Source: Lumnitzera littorea (lineage: Eukaryota; Streptophyta; Magnoliopsida; Myrtales; Combretaceae). Taken from it: a stretch of 64,000 nucleotides of DNA. How positions within the stretch are numbered: the first letter of the stretch is position 1; each line of letters starts with the position of its first letter. The translations under genes were made by a program, and so were the position numbers. The notes below the pieces were generated by a model that ran no database searches, was not told the origin of the DNA, and saw nothing but the letters and a program-made list of their open reading frames with translations. Shown here one piece after another: positions 36,877 through 49,027 of this stretch. The stretch spans positions 74,986,199 to 75,050,198 of the forward strand of contig JAMXBB010000011.1 of the NCBI GenBank assembly GCA_024138015.1. The letters are read 5' to 3'.

Positions 36877-37653
36877 ATGCACCTTTGCTAGTTAAGGCGT
36901 TCCTCTTGCTTTTCTTATTGCTAGATATACTCCTTAAGGTACTCCTATTTGATGGTGTCATCAATTGCATTTTTAAGCCCCTGACACTTGTTAATATTGT
37001 GCTCCCTATTTTAATGGAAGTCACAATACTTATTTGAGTTTCGCCTAGAGGGGTTACCCTTTATTTGTTTAGCTAAGGGGAAACTCCCTTATTTTTGATC
37101 TTTACGAAGATTTACCTAGAGACCGGTTGAGTGGGTTGTACTTTCAGTAGGAAAGGATCATGCATTTAGTCCTTTTATTGTCTCCATCGTAAGACGAACT
37201 CCTTTCATCTCTAGGATCGAGTCGATCCTTGGCTAAGCTATAGTCTATGTCTTGTGTTTTGTTCAACCTCCCTTGTTTAGAATTTCATTAAGCCTTGATG
37301 ATCTTTTCTATGTAGATGAACTTAGAAGCCTTCTCACAGAACTCCTAAAAATTTTTTGGTTCCTTCTTCACTAACAACATGAAGAAGGCACCAAATGTCT
37401 TCACACCATGGATAATAGCATGTAAAGCTATGGGTATGTTGACATTCGGTATTTTGAGCATCATGGTATAAACTAAGAGGTAATCTCTGATGGATATCCA
37501 GCTGATGTTTAATGAGGTTGAGTGTTGATGAGTCCTTAGTAGGTATCTTGCTAGCAATGAGATGGTTGTAGAACTAAGAGTTGAGCTCTTGAAGGCTAGA
37601 GATGGAGTTTTAGTGAGGTGGTCAAGGTTGGAGGCAACTTGCAAAATGAACAC
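36877..37653 (-). pseudogene. T1 gag relic
   Basis: The minus-strand frame ARYLLRTHQHSTSLN, SIRDYLLVYTMMLKIPNVN and ALHAIIHGVKT through VKKEPKNF is the Retrotrans_gag core of plant Ty3/Gypsy elements. Downstream the frame KYCDFH, then HNINKCQGLKNAIDDTIK with breaks, equals the zinc-knuckle-replacing CDFHRxxGHxTxxC-type region. The N-terminus is missing. About 30 N-terminal codons of the open frame (to 37653) are LTR sequence. Confidence 0.75.
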
Positions 37654-38269
37654 ACATAATTTAAAGGATGGGCACCAGAGGTGGTTCCAACTTCCAACAC
37701 AACTACTTTGATGTTTAAGTCAGTTAAACATTTGGGGAGTGAATTTTTAAAGCAAGTATATAAAAGTAAGAGATGGCATCTTTTACTTCTGATCTTCACT
37801 TAGTATTTATAAACATGGTAGGTAAGCTATTTATGGAAAGAGATTATGATATTGAGATTCTTTTTTTGATTGCAGATCTTGTGGAGAGGATCTTAGGAAC
37901 AAGTATGTGCTGGTTGTGAACTTTTTTTATTTGGCTGAATTGTTTCCACCTAATCTTCTTTTGAACTTGTGGACTAAGCCTAGGCTTCATGATCTTCAGG
38001 CGCTAGTTTCCATGAAATTGGATGAAGATGGGAGCCAGCAAATGTCTTCTACTAAGGTTGACTAAGCTCTTAGGAGATCATTCTAGGCTTTGGTAAGGTT
38101 ATCCTGCACTCTAGAGGTTTGCTTGAAACATGATGAGGTCGGCCGAGTTTTGGGAAAGTTGGCTTAGGCTTTAAAGAGATTGATCTAAGCATTATGAGCT
38201 TAATTGAGCTCGTGCTTTGAGGAGATTGGTCCGAGTTTGGAAGGCTACATCCAAAATACCTTATTGACA
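37603..38269 (-). repeat. T1 5' LTR
   Basis: Homologous to both halves of the left LTR. The inner edge is placed where alignment with 26054 onward stops. The gag frame begins almost directly at that edge and lacks its N-terminus, so a small deletion at the LTR/gag border is likely. Confidence 0.72.
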
Positions 38270-39078
38270 TAAGTGCATGTCAATAACTTAAGTGCATGTG
38301 TATGTGTGTAAAATTAACTATTTAGTCTATTATTTCAAATCAAGTATGCCATCAAAAGTCTTTTAGAGATAATATTGTAGAAAGTGTTTAAAAGGATTTG
38401 GATCACACTCTTTTCCTTTTGTTGTTTAGCATCTTACACTAACCATCTCTTAAAAGGTACCATTGAAAGATCATCAATCCTTAATGAAATGGATGTAGTT
38501 GTGGCTTACTAGAAACCCAGAGTCTTTACTTAATCCAGAATGTGTGATGTATATGTCATTCTGAAGTAATCTATTAATTTGCTAATAAGTCTTTTGAGGG
38601 CAATTCCATCTATTACTTTATTGTGAAAGACTGGATTGACTTGTTTTGCTATAAATACCTCTATTTTCTACTTAGTGGAATTCAATAATGAGTTGAGTCA
38701 ATGATTAGAAAACTTCCTTTACTTGATTTTAATTCACATAGATATCTAGGAATTGTGATCCTGGTTAAATTGGAGAGATTGGACTTTACACCTCAAATGT
38801 CTTTTAATTTTTTTTCCTTAATTTCTTAAAGTACCCATTACCTTTTATATTATATTTTGCTTGTTTATGCAAAATGAATGGGAATTTTTGGTGTTATGAT
38901 AAGTTACTATTATGGCACTTTCAAATTATTAGAATGAGTGGAATAAGAGGAACATAATAGCATAAGGACATGAGACGGGCATTCCTTTTTTCTCTTTATC
39001 TTTTTTTTTTTTTGGCTAAAAAAGAAATTAAAGGGATGGGGTGAAATGCATTTTTATTGTTCATTAGTCTTTCATGAA
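38270..39078. other. Spacer between T1 and the Mutator-like MITE
   Basis: AT-rich, with homopolymer T (about 39002-39014). No gene or element recognised. The last nine bases (39070-39078, TTTCATGAA) are the MITE's left target duplication. Confidence 0.5.
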
Positions 39079-39611
39079 GGATCAATGTCATAATTTATAT
39101 GTTAATTATGTCACTTTTTGTAATTATACATCTGAAGTTTTAACTTGTTTAATTATATACGAAATTAAAGATTTAGTTGTCGCCATCGACATTTTAGTTA
39201 ACTCCAATTCACACCGTTAGCTTAGTTAGTACAATTAGTCAATAATGTGATTGCCTATGACCTTAGCAGAGTTGCGTAATTCATCGCAAGTGGTCTTTAG
39301 CTATCTACTATAAAATAGTGGGTCATGACCTACTTAAAAAAATGTGGTTTGTGAGACACAATATAAGTTATGAGACCTAATGGCAACCGTAGGTGGCTGT
39401 ATATAGACTTAGGGGGGGTTACATGATACCGTGGACAACCACTCTATTAACTTATTGTACTGAATGGGCTATTGTTATGAATACGAGATAATTAAAGTAT
39501 AAACGGTGTCAACTAAATCTTCAATTAGATGTATAAATAGATAAGTTAAAATTTCAAGTATATAATTATAAAAAATGGTAAAGTTGAAATATAAATTGTA
39601 GTATTACACCC
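39079..39611. mobile_element. Mutator-like MITE, 533 bp, long terminal inverted repeats
   Basis: Terminal inverted repeats of about 95-100 bases. The left reads GGATCAATGTCATAATTTAT onward through AAATTAAAGATTTAGTTG, and the right is its complement ending CTACAATTTAT/ACACCC. It is flanked by a perfect 9-base duplication TTTCATGAA (39070-39078 and 39612-39620). A 9-bp duplication with long inverted repeats is the signature of MULEs. The centre has no transposase, so it is non-autonomous. The RNA could fold into a long hairpin. Confidence 0.85.
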
Positions 39612-39620
39612 TTTCATGAA

Positions 39621-40320
39621 TATAAATCTAATTAACCAAATTGTTGAAAAAATATAGTTCCCTTTTTCCCTATTTTTGTTGCTTTATGTATATAAACATG
39701 TTTGTTTAATATTTATCTTTGATTATTTGATATTCCTTTCAAATTATCATTTTTGGTATTGATGGAATAATGTTCTCAATGATATGATCGTTTGCATTAG
39801 GTATATAAGAATTAACAATAAGATATAAAATGATAATTCTTTTTAGTAATATAATGTGCATTGTATTATTAACTATTTAATTGTTGATACATCAAATAAA
39901 ATATTTTAATCAACTTTTTATATATCATACCTATAATGCCCTACCTTTCATGTATCTACTCAACCTACTTACTGACCTGTTAAACTTAAATATGGTACTT
40001 GAAGGCAAGTCATATATTATCCTTAAAGTAAGGATAAAGCTAAGTAAGAGTTTGAACTTGTATTTATTTTCCTCATTTAATAACATCATAGACTTTATAA
40101 GTAAACATTAATGTTCCAACCCGCTTCAAATTTAGAGAGCATATACTTAGTGCTAACACCTATAGGACCTCATATGTGATACATGTACCTGTAAATATGC
40201 TTCATATCACATCAATAGTTTCTTGTTATCACAAACTTAGACAATATATCATAATATACTAAGCTTTTCTACAAGATTGGCTAGTCATACTATGTGTTAG
40301 CTAAGCTATTAGAGCTTTTA
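39621..40320. other. AT-rich spacer left of T2
   Basis: No recognisable gene or element. An ORF at 39881-40111 is Leu/Tyr/Ile-rich, as expected of random AT-rich DNA. Confidence 0.5.
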
Positions 40321-40326
40321 CATACT

Positions 40327-43300
40327 CTAAGTGGGTTGGGGTATGCAATTATTTGGATTAATTGTGAACTCTTGAAGGTAATCATGTTGTATGGTGTCTT
40401 CTAGGGTATTCTTGAGTTGATAACACTCATTAGTGTCACGGACCCTATCACGGTAGAAGTCGTAATACTTGTTGGAGTTCCTAGGTTTTGAATTACCCCC
40501 TATTTGATTTGGCTTAGGCAAGATACCCTTATTGTGAACTTCCATGAAAATATCCCCTATTGGTTTGTTCAAGGGGGGAGTGCTATATGTCGGTTAAGAT
40601 AGGCCATTTCTAATCTCTTAAACTGTTGCCCTCATCCCTAAAAGACACTCTTGTCATTCCTAGGGCTGAGACAATGATTTGTCGAGTTCCTATCCTTCAC
40701 CTTCCTTTTATTTAACTTGTTTAGGTCGGCTTCCCTTCATATTTTGATGTTGTCCTTTGTTAGTATGTGTTTCTTTATCTTTTCCCTGAACTCCTTGAAG
40801 TTTGTAAGCTTATTCTTAGCTAAAAACTTAAATAAGTCTACAGATGGTTTTACAGCATGGATGACGACATTGAGGGCAACTTCGTTGTCCAGGTTAGGAA
40901 TCTCCATCATGGCAGCATTGAATTGAGCCAAGTAGTCTCAAACAAACCTACCGAGCTTTGACTTGATTAGATTTAGTATCAATGAGTCATTGATAGGCGA
41001 TTTTCTCACTAAGATGTATTGTTGAAACTAATGAGCTAACTCATCAAAGTAAGAGATTGAATCTTAGGAGGTAGTTGAACTAAGTCTAAGTAGCCCTTTA
41101 GAGGATGTGATGTTGGAAAATGTGTCACACCTCGAACAGGAAGAGTCATAACAGTCCCGCCATGTAAACTAACCTAAGATAGAAGCTGACCTTACAGCTG
41201 CTATTGTAGATACAGTTCACATAAGGTATATACAACTCAACCAACTTGAAACGTCTGTTTTGATACCTATTAATAATCAAACCTGCGGTAGAGTTTTACA
41301 AAATATCTGTTTTATACAACCTATTATCTAGTATCATAACAGTATTTACACAAACATTTTACGTCCAAAGTTAAAGTTTACAATAAGAGTTTATTAAAAA
41401 TTACAGGTTTTACAGTCTATATACAATAAGTTAGGAAACTAGTGGGCTTCCAGAGAATTCCCAATTAGTTTCCTCAGAAACTTTAAAAAAAAAAAAAAGT
41501 AAGTTTAGTTGATTCCTTGTTCCTCACTTTCCCAAATAACAGTACATTAATCTGGGAATGGTGGTATCTAAACATCCTGACCTCACTTAACACCTGCAAA
41601 AGAATCTATAAGGACGTGAGCACAATTATCTCAGTAAGTGGGACGGAGTCAGAAGAGTACTGTACAAACACAAATAAGATTAATAATTATGATGAAATGT
41701 AATGCAATCAATCAAATGAAACATCGTACAATGTTATCCGGTCCACTGTGAGGCTAGAGAAATTACATCCACTCTAACCCGAATTGAGGAGTTTCATCGT
41801 GACTTAAGTCAGACCAAACCTGAGCTTGTGCAATGGAGAATACCTTCCTCCCATGACCACTTTTGAATCACGGCTCTCAACCTTGCTACGATCTCCTTGC
41901 CTATCACTTAATTCAACTAAAGATGGGGAAAGGATCATTTTAGCTATCCTCATTGAAGGAAGTCGGTATTTGGCATAATACTCTTAATTGTTTCCCCTAA
42001 TGGGTGTTATGCATGTCTGATTTCATTTTAGTCGAATAAACGTTAGCTTTAATTAGGGGTGGCCAACAAGTTCATACAATATAGAATCAATGTAAACATG
42101 CAGAACAGTACGCCAAGGAGTTCAACTCTTATCATAACTGAGTATCATCTACACACACAACATGCACACAGTCGACTAATTATAAACACAGCCAAAAGTA
42201 CTCTTGGGTCTCCGGATACTTTAAAATAGTATCCCAACAAGCGGTGAAGTCACAATCCCAACTTACATGTTTAGATGCTCACTCGAATCATCAACTGTCT
42301 TTGTATTGGAAGATCCTATTTACACAAAAGACCCAAATTTAGTTTTCATAATAAATATGAAAAAATTAGGATTTAATCTAAAATGGTTATATTATTATTA
42401 TTATTATTATTTCCATAATATATGTCATATTATCACTATATATCGAATTAAGTTATTAATTGTTGATATTGTACGTTATATATACTATTACGTATTATAT
42501 ATCGTTTTGATTGTATCGAAATATACTTTTAATTTATTAAATCACATTTTAATTCCGATAGGGTTACTGAAATACGTATATTTTAGAATATGATAAAGTT
42601 ATATGTTATATTATTTAAGATTGTTCGATTTTAAAAAAATTATTATCGTTTGGTTTATACAGATCTAACGACACATTTTATGAGTTCTATTTCTAGGGAC
42701 GATTTTTAACGGGTAGCTCGAGTTTTTAACACATTTATATGTAATTATATAAATATGATCGTATTATACGTAATTTATGTTATTAAATTGTATTTTATCT
42801 AATTTGTCCATATATCATTATAATATGAGTATTATCCAACCCTAATATACTTAAAGTGTATCTTAATCAGAAAATATCAGTAAATATAATAAAAATACTC
42901 ATTTAATCCATCTGATCAGCAATCACATATATAGTTTTTATTTAACTATTTAATTCATTTTAGCTTATTAATATTAAAAATACATCCCGACTTGTAATTT
43001 AAGCAATTTTATTAGGTAAATTCATAATAAATAATCCAGGTTTCCAAATAATTCCTCGAAAATTTCTATAGACTTTTAAAAATATAGGGAATTCAGTTAT
43101 CCCTTGGTTTGAAGTTTTCGACTTATCATCTATATATTTGTATTTATGATTTTACCCTTAAATTATTCTAAATTTCTTAATAATTATGATTCTTTTTACA
43201 CCAAATAAATTTCATTTTGATCCTACATTGTTATTATTCATTAGAGATTGGTGCATGTCTATTTCATCAATTAATTCAACAATTTCCTAATTAATTCATA

Positions 43301-45459
43301 ATTTTAGCTTATTTTTGAGCTATTTTTAGGCCAAAAAATGCAATAAATATTAAAAATATTCAAATCAAAATTTGGGCTACATAGCAATTATCTATATATC
43401 ATACACATCCTACAAAAAAATTTTCAGCTAAAAACAATATCATTTAATACATTTATTTTATAATCTTAAATTTAGATGAATAGTAGATTTCTTAAGAAAG
43501 TATATTAAATATTACGAATTTTTCAAAAATAAAAATATCACATGAAATCATATTCAAAATAACCTAACTAAAATTTTTTCATAATTTTCTGAGTGGAAAT
43601 ATTATTTTTTAAAAATTCTTGAAAAACAAGACAAAATTTTGACCTGATTGTTTTTGGTGACTTCGACGGTTGTGGGGTGGTGGGGGTGTGTCAGACAGCC
43701 TAGACACTGGGGGTGCTCCTTGGTAGTGAAGTGGCTTAATAGCAAAATGACGGGAGCCTTAGGAATTAGTTAAACATGGCAATTGCTCTATTTTTCTTAT
43801 AATTTTTTCTATTTTCTACGATTTTTTATAAATTTTCCTTTCTATGGTTTGGGGTCCTAAACGATCTAAAGTAGTACTAGGGACCTTATATATATTGGTT
43901 TGAGTCGATGGAGGGTTATCGTAACTTGTTTGAAATTTTTTTTTTCCTCCTCATCTTCTTGAAATTCCCATATAGGAGGTGTCAACTTGTTAATAAATTG
44001 CTTTTGACTCATTGTAAATCTGCTGTTGGAGATGTGCTGCGGTGAATTCTAACTTATCTAGAAATTTTTCAGCTAAAATTTAGTCTTTTGAATGAGATTT
44101 GCAATTATTTTTAACATTTTAGGTATAGTTTATTAAGATTTAATTATTTATTAATATATGGGTAAATATCCCATGTATGTATCACACGTAATATATAATT
44201 ATACTCATATAATTAAGTTTCTAACATATCTTTTATTTTTAGGATATGTTCTCTTAATTATTCGCATGAATTCAACACATTATATATATAATTATATAAT
44301 TTAGGGTTAATTTACGAGTATAATTATTATTTATATCAGATATACTCATAAAAATATATGTATATTCATATAGTAAATTATACTATATTATCTCATTTTA
44401 TAACTTAATTAATTTATCTCTAAGTTCTTATCATAATTTAAGCTCGATTTTAGGAGTTTCGAGTATTTTACTACTATATTAAATAATCCTACTTCTAAGG
44501 GCAAAATTAGGATTTTGGGTCATTATTTTCAAAATCTAATTTCATTGTATCATTTCGACTAACTTTTCTATCTTAGTCATAAAGTTTGAATTCAATTAAA
44601 TAAGTTTTTTAAAAGCCCTAAATCTGGGTTCGGTTATTCTAAACTTAATTTTAAGGGCTTACAAAATACTTTGTAAGTAAATGCATTGTTGAAGCTGTAT
44701 AGATTCATCATTATCTAGAAATGATAAGGGTGGTCATTCAGATTAGCTGTTCCATCATATATGTACAACTGTGGTTGGATGTTTGTAGGGAGTACTTCTA
44801 CTTGTATGGTCTACGTGAAGAGAGACTTATGGATGGAGAACTCAGTGGAAAGGTCTCTCTTATTGTTTTCCCATCTCGAAAAGCTTCCTTATGTAATCTT
44901 CTAGTTGATTGATGTCCATATCCTTAAGAAGGTACTTCAATCGAGCTTCAAAAGGCTTTAATTGAGTGTTGCAAGCTGTTATGTGAACTTAGCTACATGA
45001 AGTAGCCAACAAATCTAAGTGAGCTGCCACATGGTTGGGCGAGGTAGTTGATACAATAGACATGATAGTAGCTTAGCAATGAGAAGCACCTAGGGTATTT
45101 CTTAAGTAAGAGTACGGTTGCGGTTGCTTGCAGAACATGCTTATTAAGGTGGTTGTGGTGATGGTGGTAGTGGTAAAGTGTAACTTTTCCCACTCCTAGG
45201 AGAGTAGGTAGAAACATCCTCCAATGCTGGCATATCCTTCTATTCCTGAACTTTAGCCACTCGAGTCTTCAATGTGGTATTATCATTCTTCATTTGCTCA
45301 TTTTACATTGTCAAGTTGCGGTAGACGGCTTCTAATTCCACAAATTGTTGCGGATCAATTTTTGATTGTTTTGGGTGTTTGTAGGCACATTTTCTAGTTG
45401 ATCAATAGTAGTGGTATTATTAGCAATAGTGTTCTTATTGTTGTTTGACATCTTAGCCA
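40327..45459 (-). pseudogene. T2 gag, split by a 3.5-kb solo LTR
   Basis: The start is ATG at 45459 (MAKMSNNNKNTIANN), an Asn/Thr/Gln-rich N-terminus, only about 37 bases from the LTR. After the insertion the core reads AQFNAAMMEIPNLDNEVALN, VVIHAVKPSVDLFKFLAKN and FKEFREKIKKHI (40931-40737). The C-terminal part is KPIGDIFMEVHNKGILPKPN then YYDFYRDRVRDTNECYQLKN and LEDTIQHDYLQEF (40572-40327). The last matches the CDFHRDHGHDTxxCxxLKxxIE pattern of Tat-type gags, with the first Cys replaced by Tyr. Frameshifts and stops separate the parts. Confidence 0.75.
41123..44663 (+). repeat. Solo LTR-2 (TGTCACGCCC family), 3,541 bp, inside T2 gag
   Basis: Starts TGTCACACCTCGAA and ends AAGGGCTTACA. Flanks AAATG (41118-41122) and AAATA (44664-44668) are a 4/5 duplication. 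It is the most diverged and longest of the three family members, with an ATT microsatellite (about 42390-42412). The 108-codon ORF at 42267-42593 is a low-complexity Tyr/Ile stretch over that AT-rich part and is not thought to be real. Confidence 0.83.
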
Positions 45460-45496
45460 TTGTGGTTGTGAATTTAATCAAAAAGAGGATGCCAAA
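44669..45496 (-). other. T2 gag N-terminal half and leader
   Basis: Contains the gag N-terminus and, past its first stop, a broken frame with a Pro-rich and His-rich stretch (complement of GGTGGTTGTGGTGATGG, about 45150-45180). The leader between LTR and ATG is only about 37 bases. Its minus-strand start (TTTGGCATCC) may be the primer site, but the tRNA is not identified. Confidence 0.5.
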
Positions 45497-45750
45497 TGTT
45501 GTGTTAGGATTTCTTGAAGGTGGTTGAATACCTATAAAAGAATGCACGTAAGCCTTAGAAGGCATTGCAGGTGTTCCAATGTGGCAAATATGAAGCTTAA
45601 GTGAAAATGAATTTGGAGAGGGATTAAAACAATAGAGACAGAGAGTATGTTGGCAAAAGTTTATATGAGTGTGTAGATCCTTTTCTCAGAGGGCTCATTC
45701 CTTATAAGCCAATTAAGGAAAGTGGATCTTGTCACTAAGGGTGTGCTTTG

Positions 45751-48676
45751 TGTTACGTCCCGAAGTCGCAGAGTCGCAACAGTTCCGCCGTGTAAACCAT
45801 TCTATAATAGTAATTGGCCTCACAGTGCCTACCATAGACATGATCTACACAAGGCGTCGACAACTCTTCGCTTTGAAGTAGACAGTCCGAATAACAGTTA
45901 TACTACAATTATGATAAATAGTGCAAATTTCTAATAACATGTATAATCATATATATATAAGTCCACAGAGCTTCCCAGGAAGTTTCACCTACATATGACA
46001 GTTTACTAGATTACATAATAACTATTAGTCTTTCATTCCTAATTACATGGTCACTTTAGTTACACATTATATTAAGTAACTTGATCCTCACACCCTTGGC
46101 TTCAAACGGACTAACCTCTAGGTAATTGTAGGGCGGCATAGTACTTGAGGTGTTCAGAAATCAGAACTTGCAAAAGGATCTATAAGGGTATGAGTAACTA
46201 CAGCTCAGTAAGTTGAATTGGAGACTCATGAATGCATATAAGCACAAACAGGGTTATCAAACAATTATTTTCATGCAATGCAACAATCAAGTGTAATCGC
46301 ACAACGTAGTCCGGTTTGTTGTGAAATTAGAGAAATTTCACCCGCTCCAATCCGGGTTGAGGAGTTCCATGTTATGCAGCAGCTCACAACCAAACCCAAG
46401 CTTGTGTAATGGAGACCTCGCTCCTCCCGCGACTACTTTCGAACCATTGACTTCACCCCCGCCGTGACCTCCTCTCCTATCACTTAGTTCGACTGAGGAT
46501 GAAGAAGGGATTATTTTGCAATCCTGCGCTATCCCTTTCGAAGGGGTCGGTATTTGGTTGGAGAATCCTATGATCCCCTAACGGGTTGCAATGCATAACA
46601 TTTTTTTTTATTATCAGGGTTGACTAAGATTAAATTCTGTTTAGGGTGTTCAAACAATTTCATACCAATTCAATCAGTCACAAAATCATTTACAATACAA
46701 ATTTCAGCATGAATTCAGATACATCAAACACATGCGCAAACCACTTACAATCACAATCATATACAAGCTTAAGTCTCCGAGTACTACAAAACTAGTACTC
46801 TATTACAATAAGCAATAACCCAACTTACTTGAATTTGCTCGATCGCTTGATTCCTTAATTGCAAATTGATTTGTCTCTGGGTGTCCTATAATACAAATAG
46901 GTCTCTTTAGTACTTATAATTTATGGTTTCATATTCTAAGTTATATTTTAACTCATTTTTTTTGTATATACCCATTACGTCCTAATGATTCGTTGTCCTC
47001 TATTTCGGTATTCGAATCCTAAATGAGATTTTAAATTTTGATTCCTAAGACTTAAATATGCTCGAATCCTAATGTGAAATTAATTACATTAAGCTCGAGT
47101 ATCTAAATATCCTATTGAGTCGTAATTTGGTATTCTAAACTATTCGGTATACGCTAACTCTAATTGAGGTATCGGATTTATTCTCGATGTATGAAAATCT
47201 TATATTTTGAGACATTTACTTAAAATTAAATGTTATTTTAGATTTATTATTTTTCTGATTTCTATTATAATATTATCTAAATAACCCTATTTTTTTAGAT
47301 TTATTAATTTACAATTTCACATATTACTAATTTCTTATATTACTTACCTAATTTCCCTAATTAACCATACTTAATACTCCAAAGGCTAGGATTAGGGTTC
47401 CACTTCAGAGATTAACATCCCTAAACACATAATTAATATCTAAATCAGTAATTAACATCTTAATCACCTAATTAACCCCAAATCACCCAATTTTTCCATC
47501 ATTTTAGGGCTAAAAATTAACTTAAAAATTTCGAAAATTAATTTTTAAAAAATGGCTTCATAACACTGTTCTACATCATATGAGCATCTTATAGAAAAAA
47601 TTTGAGCTCTAAACTACACTCCTAAGCCTATTTATTTTCCGGTTTAATCATGCTCGATTTTGAACAATTTGTTAAGGATCCTATATTTTCAGACATAATT
47701 AAAATAAATAATTATTTTTTCCTAAATCTACATACAATAAAACCTCAGAATAACAAGTTTCATAATTTTCTGGGCAAAATAACTAATTTTATAAAATTGT
47801 TCAAAATCGGGGTAAATAAAAGACTAATCGGTTCGAAGCTTTCTAGCCATCCAAACCCGGTCCAAGGTTATCAGCTGGCCCAGACAGTGGTTTTTGTGTA
47901 AGGTGGTAGTGGTGGTTTGGTCCCAGGTGGTGGTGAGAGGTGGGTTTAGCTTACTTGCCCAATCTGCACAGTTTTCCCTTTTTTTTTTTTATTTTCTGGA
48001 TTTTCTCTCGATTTTTTCAGTGTTCCTATTTTTCCCAAATGCTAAACTGACCAAATGACTTCTGGAAAATTTTTCCCTATTTATAGACATTTGTTGTAAT
48101 TAATATGCATTAATTTGACAAGACTTTGCCTATTTTCCTTGATTTTTGGCTTTTAGGTTGTCTAATTTTTATTGGCTGATTTTTCTTTTTCTGATCTAGA
48201 CTTGCCACGACTTGATTTAGATCATCTTATCCTCTTCTGATTTTTTTCTGATTTTTCCATAATTAATTTATAATTTTCTTTAATTATTCGCTTAGTTTTT
48301 GGTCAATTTAGGTAATTTCGCGTATTTTTATCTACACGTAAATACATGTGGGGTACACGTGAACATTCCTAATTATTATTTTGGTCATTCTAAAATTTTT
48401 AGTATACATATAATCTATCTCTAGTAATTTATTAGTTATTATATTATACTTTTCGTCTTTTCGGTAATTAGCAATTATTATGCTTAAAATTTGAAAATTT
48501 TATAGTCTCCTATTTTACTACTTATTTTCTTAAATTTAAGTTTACGGGGTCATTTTTACTAATATTTCTCTCAATAGTTTATAATTTAGGTTTGATTGGA
48601 TCCTTTAGCCGATTACCCTAAACCTTAGGTTCTAAGCTTAAACTTACGGTTACTTGGCTTGGCTTTAAGGCTTACA
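45751..48676 (+). repeat. Solo LTR-3 (TGTCACGCCC family), 2,926 bp, inside T2 LTR
   Basis: Starts TGTTACGTCCCGAAG and ends AAGGCTTACA. Perfect duplication CTTTG at 45746-45750 and 48677-48681. Closest to solo LTR-1: long shared tracts include the ATTGGCTGATTTTTC / ATTGGCTAATTTTTC region and the TACACGTAAATACATGTGGG block. Has the conserved TATTTATA box at 48078-48085. An 83-codon ORF (47650-47901) is not conserved. Confidence 0.88.
48078..48085 (+). promoter_or_regulatory. LTR TATA-like box
   Basis: TATTTATA followed by GACATTTG, identical in context to 28814-28821 of solo LTR-1. Confidence 0.45.
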
Positions 48677-49027
48677 CTTTGGACGTAGTGGGAGTGGACT
48701 GGAGGTAGTTATTGACTTTCATTTTGGTTAACTAATCCCACATGACACTACTTGAATTCCAAGACTTGGGCTTAGCCGACTTGGGCTTAAAGGCCTAAGC
48801 CTTAGAGATTTGAAGATCTTCTTTTAAACAAGTCAGAGCTTATTATGATGAATCATGGGAAGTTGGTGTAAAACCTTAGTGACTTGGCCTTGTTCCTGTA
48901 GAAGATATTTGAGCTATTGAGACCTATGTGTAGAAAGGGAGGTTGGATTGGGCCTCTAAAGCTCAACCTATGCCTTAAACAGGTTAGTTTGAGCTTGGGG
49001 GCCCATGTTTGAAATGGCTTGCCAACA

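Larger units (their letters stand above)
26054..38269 (-). mobile_element. T1: Tat-like Ty3/Gypsy relic with minus-strand gag and antisense ORF, containing three later insertions
   Basis: Two homologous LTRs bound it: 26054-29758 (about 650 bases of LTR split by a solo LTR) and about 37603-38269. Ends are TGTTG and CAACA/TGACA. Just inside the left LTR the plus strand CTTATCCTACACTCTC is the complement of a polypurine-type tract, so the left LTR is the 3' LTR and the element runs on the minus strand. Gag fragments follow the right LTR (37600-36877). On the opposite strand (30565-33200) lies a decayed 'putative gypsy type transposon' frame. Such antisense extra ORFs between pol and 3' LTR are known in the Tat lineage. 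No pol was seen. Insertions are the solo LTR 26364-29412, the 5S-bearing repeat (33.2-34.04 kb) and a 1.9-kb LTR-like block (34968-36876). Confidence 0.72.
40320..49027 (-). mobile_element. T2: Tat-like Ty3/Gypsy relic (5' LTR and gag), with two solo LTRs inserted, 3' part missing
   Basis: Minus-strand element. The 5' LTR is 45497-49027 (TGTTG...CCAACA, about 600 bases of LTR split by solo LTR-3), homologous to T1's LTRs. Gag starts at ATG 45459 and runs to about 44690, is split by solo LTR-2, and resumes at about 41117 down to 40330. Nothing of pol, the antisense ORF or a 3' LTR is seen, so the element is truncated at about 40.3 kb. Same family or a close relative of T1. Confidence 0.72.
45497..49027 (-). 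repeat. T2 5' LTR, split by solo LTR-3
   Basis: Halves 45497-45750 and 48682-49027 join across the solo LTR at CTTTG. They match T1's LTR ends (TGTTGTGTTAGGATTT versus TGTTGTTATTAGAATTT at the left, and a GGCCCATGTTTGAAAT...CAACA-type right end). Confidence 0.72.

Noticed and set aside
42267..42593. 108-codon plus-strand ORF
   Set aside because: Tyr/Ile-rich low complexity over an ATT repeat in solo LTR-2, not conserved in the sister LTRs.
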